Part shown: piece by piece, positions 59,570-64,000 of the stretch | How the letters are laid out: every line of letters begins with the position of its first letter | Numbering within the stretch: position 1 is the first letter of the stretch | Assembly: GCA_001799895.1 (NCBI GenBank) | Contig: MGUI01000065.1 | Span: 1 to 64,000, forward strand | Reading direction: 5' to 3' | DNA: 64,000 nucleotides | Source: Elusimicrobia bacterium GWD2_63_28 | GTDB lineage: Bacteria > Elusimicrobiota > Elusimicrobia > Elusimicrobiales > UBA9959 | The notes under the pieces: generated by a model | The model's input: the letters and a program-made list of their open reading frames with translations, nothing else | Databases searched by the model: none | What the model was told of the DNA's origin: nothing | Program-made: the position numbers and the translations under genes

Positions 59570-60310
59570 TCACCCGGCCGGGGCGCTCTTTTTCCTGGCT
59601 ATCACCGTCAGGTTCATGCCTATGGGTGGCCGCACGATACTTTCCAGCTTAGCCAGAGCGGGCACCAGTTTGTCGAAAACTATGGTCTGCATGATAGGGA
59701 ACACTTTCCTGCGCAGGATCTTCCCGTTCACGAACCAGCCGAAGATGCCCAGGACATTGCTGCAGGACATCTTCTCCACTTCGAAGCCGGAGCGCTCAAG
59801 TTTTCGGGCCAGCACTCCCTTGTCGTAGCGGCGGTAATGGGCCAGGCTCTCGTCTATGCTGCCGTAAAGCCAGCTGAGCGCCGGCACGTACAGTATCAGG
59901 CGCCCTTCCGGCCGCAGGATCTCCCGGATATTGCGCAGGGCCCGCTCATCGTCTTCCACGTGCTCCAGGACGTTAATGGCCACCACGGCGTCTATCCCTT
60001 TCTCCGCGAGGGTGCGCACCTTCTCGTCGCTGATGTCGAAATTGTAAAGTTCCATCTCGGGGAAATCCACCCTGAGGTGGCGGATGAAGAGGTCCGAGGT
60101 GTCTATGCCTACGACCCGCCCGCAGATCTCCCTGAACCTGCACGTGAGGTTGCCTATCCCGCAGCCGACCTCCAGGATAGTCTTGCCGGCGATGTATTCC
60201 TCAAAGCTTGAACACACCCACCTGTTGTAGTTGCGCGTAAGCGAGAACGCCTTAAGCGTTTCGTGAGCGAAATGCTCGAAATCCAGGTTTTCTTTGTCAG
60301 CTAAAGACAT
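59570..60310 (-). CDS. Class I SAM-dependent methyltransferase
   Basis: 246 residues. Motif I ILEVGCGIGNLTCRF, VVGIDTS, the EHVEDDERALRNIREILRPEGRLILYVP pattern and a C-terminal YRRYDKGVLARKLERSGFEVE, as in Methyltransf_11/12 proteins. YRRYDK proteins often methylate small molecules or cell-envelope lipids, but the substrate is unknown. Weak ribosome-binding site (GAGACGG). Confidence 0.82.
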   Translation of the reverse strand: MSLADKENLDFEHFAHETLKAFSLTRNYNRWVCSSFEEYIAGKTILEVGCGIGNLTCRFREICGRVVGIDTSDLFIRHLRVDFPEMELYNFDISDEKVRTLAEKGIDAVVAINVLEHVEDDERALRNIREILRPEGRLILYVPALSWLYGSIDESLAHYRRYDKGVLARKLERSGFEVEKMSCSNVLGIFGWFVNGKILRRKVFPIMQTIVFDKLVPALAKLESIVRPPIGMNLTVIARKKSAPAG

Positions 60311-60401
60311 AAGGCCGTCTCTGTTCCCCGGGGTTTCCCCCTTTATTGTTAACCGCTATATTAACATTTCAGCCGAAGGCCCCGCACCCGCAGCCGCCTT
60401 C

Positions 60402-60436
60402 AAAAACAAAAACCGCCGGTTTGCGCCGGCGGTTTT
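60402..60436 (-). terminator. Terminator of the agmatine-deiminase-like gene
   Basis: Stem CCGCCGG/CCGGCGG; on the minus strand TTTTTGTTTTTG follows. Confidence 0.85.
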
Positions 60437-60453
60437 CATTTGGAGCTTAACTA

Positions 60454-61659
60454 TTACTTGCTGTTGATCAGCTGGTCCACGGCGGTGGAGCTGCCGCTGT
60501 CGGTGAGCGGGAGCAGCACGGGGGTAGTGGTGACTTCCTGGAACACAGGGATGTCCGTCAGGTCCACGGCCTTGCCGGGCGCGCCGGGGATGGTCTGCGT
60601 GACGCAGTGAATGGAGCCGCCGGCGACGATGCTGTCGTCGGAGGGCACCGGCACCACGGTGTAGCCGGCCGATTCGTAGGCGGCCTTGGCGTTGCCCTCC
60701 TCGGTGGAAACCGAGTAGGACGGGATGATGGCCACATTGTTGACTACCAGCGAGTTGGTGTAGGTGTACCAGGCGTCGGTGGCCCAGGCCTTCACGGTGA
60801 GGATCTTGTAAGGCTGGCCGTTGGGGGCCTTGTTGGCCTTGAACCAGGACATCGCCTTGTCGCAGGCGGTCTTGAAAGGCTCGTCGGCGGTCACCGCCAG
60901 CAGCACGGTGTTGTCGTTCAGGAGCTTCACGTACATGTCGATGTGGCCGGTGCCGTCGGCGGGCTCGCCGGGGTAGCCGGCGTAGTCGAAGGTGACGATC
61001 TTCTTAACCTTCAGGTAATTCTTGAGGTGCGTGTCCACCTGCTCGCGGCTCATGCTGGAGTTCCAGAGGTAGGTGCGGTTGGTGTGGAAGAGAGTGCCCT
61101 GGCTGTCCACCATCAAATTGCCTCCGTCCATGATGATCGGCATGCCGTACACGCCGATGCCCTTAGCCTTGCCGAGCACGTTCGGAACGGCGTCGTCGTT
61201 GCGGCGGTACTGGTAGTGGCGGTAGATGGAGTCCACGATGCCGGGCTTGCCGCCGGAGACGCCGAAGGGGCCGTAGTCGCGCATCCACACGGTGTCGAGC
61301 GGGGCGGGGATCTTGGTGTACTTGGCGGCGGGTACGCCGGCGATGGAGGAAGGGCCGCCCACGGCCCAGAGCTGGGCGTTAGCGGCGCCGGTGACGGCCT
61401 TGGCGATGCTGGTCAGCATGGGCGTGTAAGCGGCCCAGCCGATGGCCACCGCGCCGACGGGTTCGTACTCGGCCGGCATGCGGAAATCTGAAGGGGTGAC
61501 GCCGCGCATGGTGGGCGCCATGATGGGCGCGCGGCCGTCCGCCTTTTCGCGGGAGTGGTCTATCCAGTTGGGAAGCGGTTTATTGAGATCCAGGGCGAAA
61601 GCCCCGGAAGTGAACGTGCAGAGAAGCAGGAGAGAGAGGAACTTGTTCATATTCTTCAT
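60454..61659 (-). CDS. Secreted agmatine deiminase/peptidyl-arginine deiminase family protein
   Basis: 401 residues. ATG 61659 has AAGGTGG eight bases upstream and gives a signal peptide (cut near GAFAL, about 22). The guanidine-modifying core shows TVWMRDYGP, MDGGNLMVDSQG, GHIDMYVKLL (His, Asp) and AGGSIHCVTQTIP (Cys nucleophile). Relatives hydrolyse agmatine or terminal arginine to the citrulline form. Most agmatine deiminases are cytoplasmic; export suggests an extracellular or periplasmic substrate. Confidence 0.85.
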   Translation of the reverse strand: MKNMNKFLSLLLLCTFTSGAFALDLNKPLPNWIDHSREKADGRAPIMAPTMRGVTPSDFRMPAEYEPVGAVAIGWAAYTPMLTSIAKAVTGAANAQLWAVGGPSSIAGVPAAKYTKIPAPLDTVWMRDYGPFGVSGGKPGIVDSIYRHYQYRRNDDAVPNVLGKAKGIGVYGMPIIMDGGNLMVDSQGTLFHTNRTYLWNSSMSREQVDTHLKNYLKVKKIVTFDYAGYPGEPADGTGHIDMYVKLLNDNTVLLAVTADEPFKTACDKAMSWFKANKAPNGQPYKILTVKAWATDAWYTYTNSLVVNNVAIIPSYSVSTEEGNAKAAYESAGYTVVPVPSDDSIVAGGSIHCVTQTIPGAPGKAVDLTDIPVFQEVTTTPVLLPLTDSGSSTAVDQLINSK

Positions 61660-61761
61660 GCAGACCACCTTGTTGCCAAGTTTTAACAAAGCTGCCGAAC
61701 GCTGTATATTATTATACGAGTAAAGCGGTTTTGCCGCACGGGTCATAAGGGAAAAACCGGT

Positions 61762-61779
61762 ATAGGTCCAAAGACCTAT
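61762..61779. repeat. ATAGGTC/GACCTAT palindrome
   Basis: Inverted repeat with a CAAA loop between a divergent promoter area and the transporter 3' end. Arms are in the opposite order from 26517-26536. Confidence 0.6.
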
Positions 61780-61804
61780 GCCGCACATCGAGGATGATGC
61801 CGAT

Positions 61805-62842
61805 TCAGGCTTCGGAGGCCGGCAATTGCCAGGAATTCAGCAGGGCCAGCAGCATGGCGGCTATTATGGGGCCGAAAATGACACCAAGCAGGCCGAACAT
61901 GTTGATACCGGCGAAAATAGAGACCAGGGCCAGCAGCGGATGCATGTCGGCGTGGCCCTTCATTACTATGGGGCGCACCACATTGTCCATCAGGCCGGCA
62001 ACCACGGCCACCACGGCCAGCAGGGCCAATTTAAGCATGGAGCCGCTGAAGTAAAGATAGATCGCCCCGGCCACGCAGACCGGCATGCTGCCCAGGATCG
62101 GGATCCAGGAGAAGATGAAGGTGGCGCCGCCGGCCAGGAAGATGCCGGGCACGCCCAGCAGCCAGAAGCCCGCCATCACCACCAGCGCCTGCGCGGCCGC
62201 GGCGGCCGAGGTGGCCCACACCGTGGAGGCGGCGGTGGCGCGGAAAGAGGCGGCCAGGCGGCTTTTAAGGGCCGCATCCATGGGCACCTTGCCCGTCAGC
62301 CACTTCATGAAACCCTCGCCCTCGAACAGCAGGAAAAACCAGGCCAGCAGGGAAAGTATGATCTTCAGCGCCATCTCCGGCAGGGCGGCGGCCTGCACCA
62401 GGATAATAGTGCTCAGGGCGGCGCCGGCGCTCTGAGCGAATTCCAGGCCCTTGGTCTGCAGGTCGCCGGGTTTCTCTATCACCCACTGCACCGGTTTCAG
62501 GGCTGTAACCGCCTCCACGGCCTGCCGTATGAACTCGGCCCCGCGCTCGTCGGCCAGGTAGGCGGCCAGCGCTATGGCCTGCTTGACGGCCGTAACGGCG
62601 AAGGCGGTCAGCGGGGCTATGATGGCCAGCAGGATTATCGAGATGGAGAGCGCGGCCGCTGCCTTCGGCCCCAGGCCGCGCCTGGCCAGCATGTCGTAGA
62701 GCGGCCTGCTCAGTATGGCCAGCAGTAGCCCCATGAACAGCGCGAAGAGGTAAGGCCACACCATGGCGATAAAGATGCCCAGGAACAAGGCCAGCAGCGT
62801 CAGCAGAGTGAGGTTGGAAGATTTTTTAGAGGCAGAAGTCAT
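61805..62842 (-). CDS. AI-2E family transporter (PerM/YdiK-like)
   Basis: 345 residues, about eight membrane helices. The family pattern is visible in the N-terminal helices (FIAMVWPYLFALFMGLLLAILSRPLYD) and in ATFIFSWIPILGSMPVCVAGAIYLY, NVVRPIVMKGHADMHPLLALVSIFAGINMFGLLGVIFGPII. Members export small molecules or ions; the substrate cannot be read from sequence. GGAGAAAA precedes the ATG. Confidence 0.92.
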   Translation of the reverse strand: MTSASKKSSNLTLLTLLALFLGIFIAMVWPYLFALFMGLLLAILSRPLYDMLARRGLGPKAAAALSISIILLAIIAPLTAFAVTAVKQAIALAAYLADERGAEFIRQAVEAVTALKPVQWVIEKPGDLQTKGLEFAQSAGAALSTIILVQAAALPEMALKIILSLLAWFFLLFEGEGFMKWLTGKVPMDAALKSRLAASFRATAASTVWATSAAAAAQALVVMAGFWLLGVPGIFLAGGATFIFSWIPILGSMPVCVAGAIYLYFSGSMLKLALLAVVAVVAGLMDNVVRPIVMKGHADMHPLLALVSIFAGINMFGLLGVIFGPIIAAMLLALLNSWQLPASEA

Positions 62843-62921
62843 TTTTTCTCCAGCGGCAAAAGGCGAAGTGAAATTTTACTATTTATTCCGCGCCCGCCGT
62901 TGGGGCTGCGGGCGGCGAAAT

Positions 62922-63581
62922 TCAAGTTCCAATACTTCTGCCCCGCTCACGCGGGTTCAGGCCATTGGCGCTGAGGTGGCTCCAAATGTCGGCGCAGGCC
63001 TTCGCGAAGATCACTACCGGGTAGCCGTATTGCGGCCGCCCACCGCCAAGGTAGTGCACGGCAAAAGCCGCCGCCAGCAGCACCGGGCACCAGAGCATTA
63101 TCCGGGGATAGGGCTCGAAGGCGATATCGTTCAGTTTATTCCTCCACAGCTCCCTGCGAGGCCAGAAATTCTTATAGAACGAAACTCCGTGGCTGATAAA
63201 CAGCGGAACGGCGCCCAGCAACACGGTGAGATTCAGGAAAGAGCTCTTTAAAAGCGGAACCAGCGAACCTTTGGAGGGAGGAGGGGCGAAAACAGTCAGA
63301 ACCGCCACCAGGTACACGGCGAGAAAACAGCCGAAATGGAACAAATAGAACGGCAGGACGAACAGGGCGATCGGCGGGTTTACGGCGAACAGTTTCAGCA
63401 GGGTGTAAAAGCCTATGATCGCGCTTTCCAGCCAGAACACCAGCATCATGGTCAGCAGGTCCCAGCTCCAGATGAGGGAGCCTGCCAGAACCAGCAGGTT
63501 GGAAACGATTATGAAGATGACGGTAGGGAGGCGCAGGACGTAAAAGAATTTCCGCTCGTCCATCGGGGTGTTTTCAGGCAT
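62922..63581 (-). CDS. Membrane protein, DUF6498-like
   Basis: 219 residues with four or five membrane helices. FWLESAIIGFYTLLKLFAV, LPFYLFHFGCFLAVYLV and the C-terminal PYPRIMLWCPVLLAAAFAVHYLGG followed by FAKACADIWSHLSANG match the pattern of the DUF6498 family, whose function is unknown. Starts 12 bases after the gene below ends, so they may share a transcript. Confidence 0.7.
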   Translation of the reverse strand: MPENTPMDERKFFYVLRLPTVIFIIVSNLLVLAGSLIWSWDLLTMMLVFWLESAIIGFYTLLKLFAVNPPIALFVLPFYLFHFGCFLAVYLVAVLTVFAPPPSKGSLVPLLKSSFLNLTVLLGAVPLFISHGVSFYKNFWPRRELWRNKLNDIAFEPYPRIMLWCPVLLAAAFAVHYLGGGRPQYGYPVVIFAKACADIWSHLSANGLNPRERGRSIGT

Positions 63582-63593
63582 GCAATTCAGCTT

Positions 63594-64000
63594 TCAGTAC
63601 CTTGAAAAGCCGTGCTCTGCCGAGAGCCCCGCGATAAAACCCTCGAGGGTATCGGCTTTGACTTCGTTCAGGCTTATGGAGAGGCCTTCATAGCCGCAGA
63701 AGTGGCGGTTCTTCGCTATCCAGAATTCGCCCCCGGAGGTGTAGACCAGCGCCGCCTCGAAACCAAACTCGGTATCCTGTTCGTCGAGCGACCTGGCCGC
63801 GGCCCAGGCGCCGCCGGCGAATTGCCGGGCATAGATCAGGTCAGGCCGGTAAACTGGATCTAGTTTTTCTATCTCTGCCAAAGACTTCACCGGGGACAGG
63901 ATGGCGACCGTTTCTTTTATAAATTTATGCCGCGCGTAAGCCGAACTGCCGACCAGGGAGCCCACGAGCAGGAGCAGCAGCAGGACGCCGGTTAAAAAGA
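63594..64000 (-). CDS. Putative membrane-anchored protein, 5' end cut by window edge
   Basis: The reading frame stays open through the last base of the window. It includes a hydrophobic stretch (VLLLLLLVGSLVG) that is probably the signal or anchor, so the start lies beyond position 64000. The visible part ends FSRY and has no recognised domain (DPVYRPDLIYARQF, GFEAALVYTSGGEFWIAKN). Confidence 0.6.
   Translation of the reverse strand, partial: FLTGVLLLLLLVGSLVGSSAYARHKFIKETVAILSPVKSLAEIEKLDPVYRPDLIYARQFAGGAWAAARSLDEQDTEFGFEAALVYTSGGEFWIAKNRHFCGYEGLSISLNEVKADTLEGFIAGLSAEHGFSRY

Overview
The window is GC-rich bacterial chromosome, densely packed, with many short operons whose genes overlap by ATGA or TGATG. 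Signal peptides, lipoboxes, an outer-membrane beta-barrel protein and CsgG-like lipoproteins point to a diderm (Gram-negative-type) bacterium. The mix of fused PTS proteins, many unrecognised secreted proteins and isoleucine ATA use would fit an Elusimicrobiota-like lineage, but this is an impression; no rRNA or marker gene is present. There is no phage, CRISPR array, intact insertion sequence or integrase.

Layout. 1-527: truncated FabG/PhaB-type reductase with a promoter and palindromic operator. 934-1012: tRNA-Asp. 1146-2565: small membrane protein, methyltransferase, cyclic-nucleotide-binding protein. 2566-4195 (minus): OsmC, MsrQ-like and MsrA redox-repair operon. 4266-9034: cyclophilin lipoprotein, then receiver, HEAT protein, membrane glycosyltransferase and tandem phosphatase/pseudophosphatase, probably an exopolysaccharide locus. 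9021-14364: lipid kinase, LTA-synthase-like phosphotransferase, secreted TIM-barrel-like protein and outer-membrane barrel. 14441-17703: sirtuin, SRAP protein, membrane protein, HtpX. 17805-21189: CsgG-like protein, PLP enzyme, lytic transglycosylase, exonuclease. 21131-23609: two secreted proteins of unknown function between 169-bp direct repeats, which look like a recombination insertion between two convergent genes. 23492-36652: thioesterase, TetR regulator, DNA polymerase IV, a His/Pro-rich repeat protein, M28 peptidase, glyoxalase, CsgG-like lipoprotein, lone PAS protein, paired lipid-binding-like proteins, Tex.

36753-46025 (minus) is the clearest functional unit. One operon encodes an EIIA-HPr-EI fusion, a PtsG-like EIICB with an extra IIB-like domain, a GH1 enzyme with a phosphate-binding signature, a secreted GH3 beta-glucosidase and a GH144-like lipoprotein. 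It appears to be a self-contained route from extracellular beta-glucan (possibly beta-1,2-glucan) to phosphorylated sugar, with the whole phosphorelay in two proteins. 46169-64000 holds secreted peptidase-like proteins (CHAP-like, HEAAH, caspase-like), RadC, an M48 lipoprotein, a Pif1-like helicase with a WYL domain, a ComEC-like secreted metallo-beta-lactamase-fold protein whose ribosome-binding site is perfectly complementary to an upstream stretch, a secreted agmatine-deiminase-like protein and an AI-2E family transporter.

Several families of short palindromes recur between genes: a REP-like 27-bp perfect inverted repeat, a 37-bp element in two copies, and GGCCCAAAGGCCC-like and ATAGGTC/GACCTAT palindromes. 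Several genes have a -10-like hexamer a few bases before the start and no Shine-Dalgarno sequence, suggesting leaderless transcripts.
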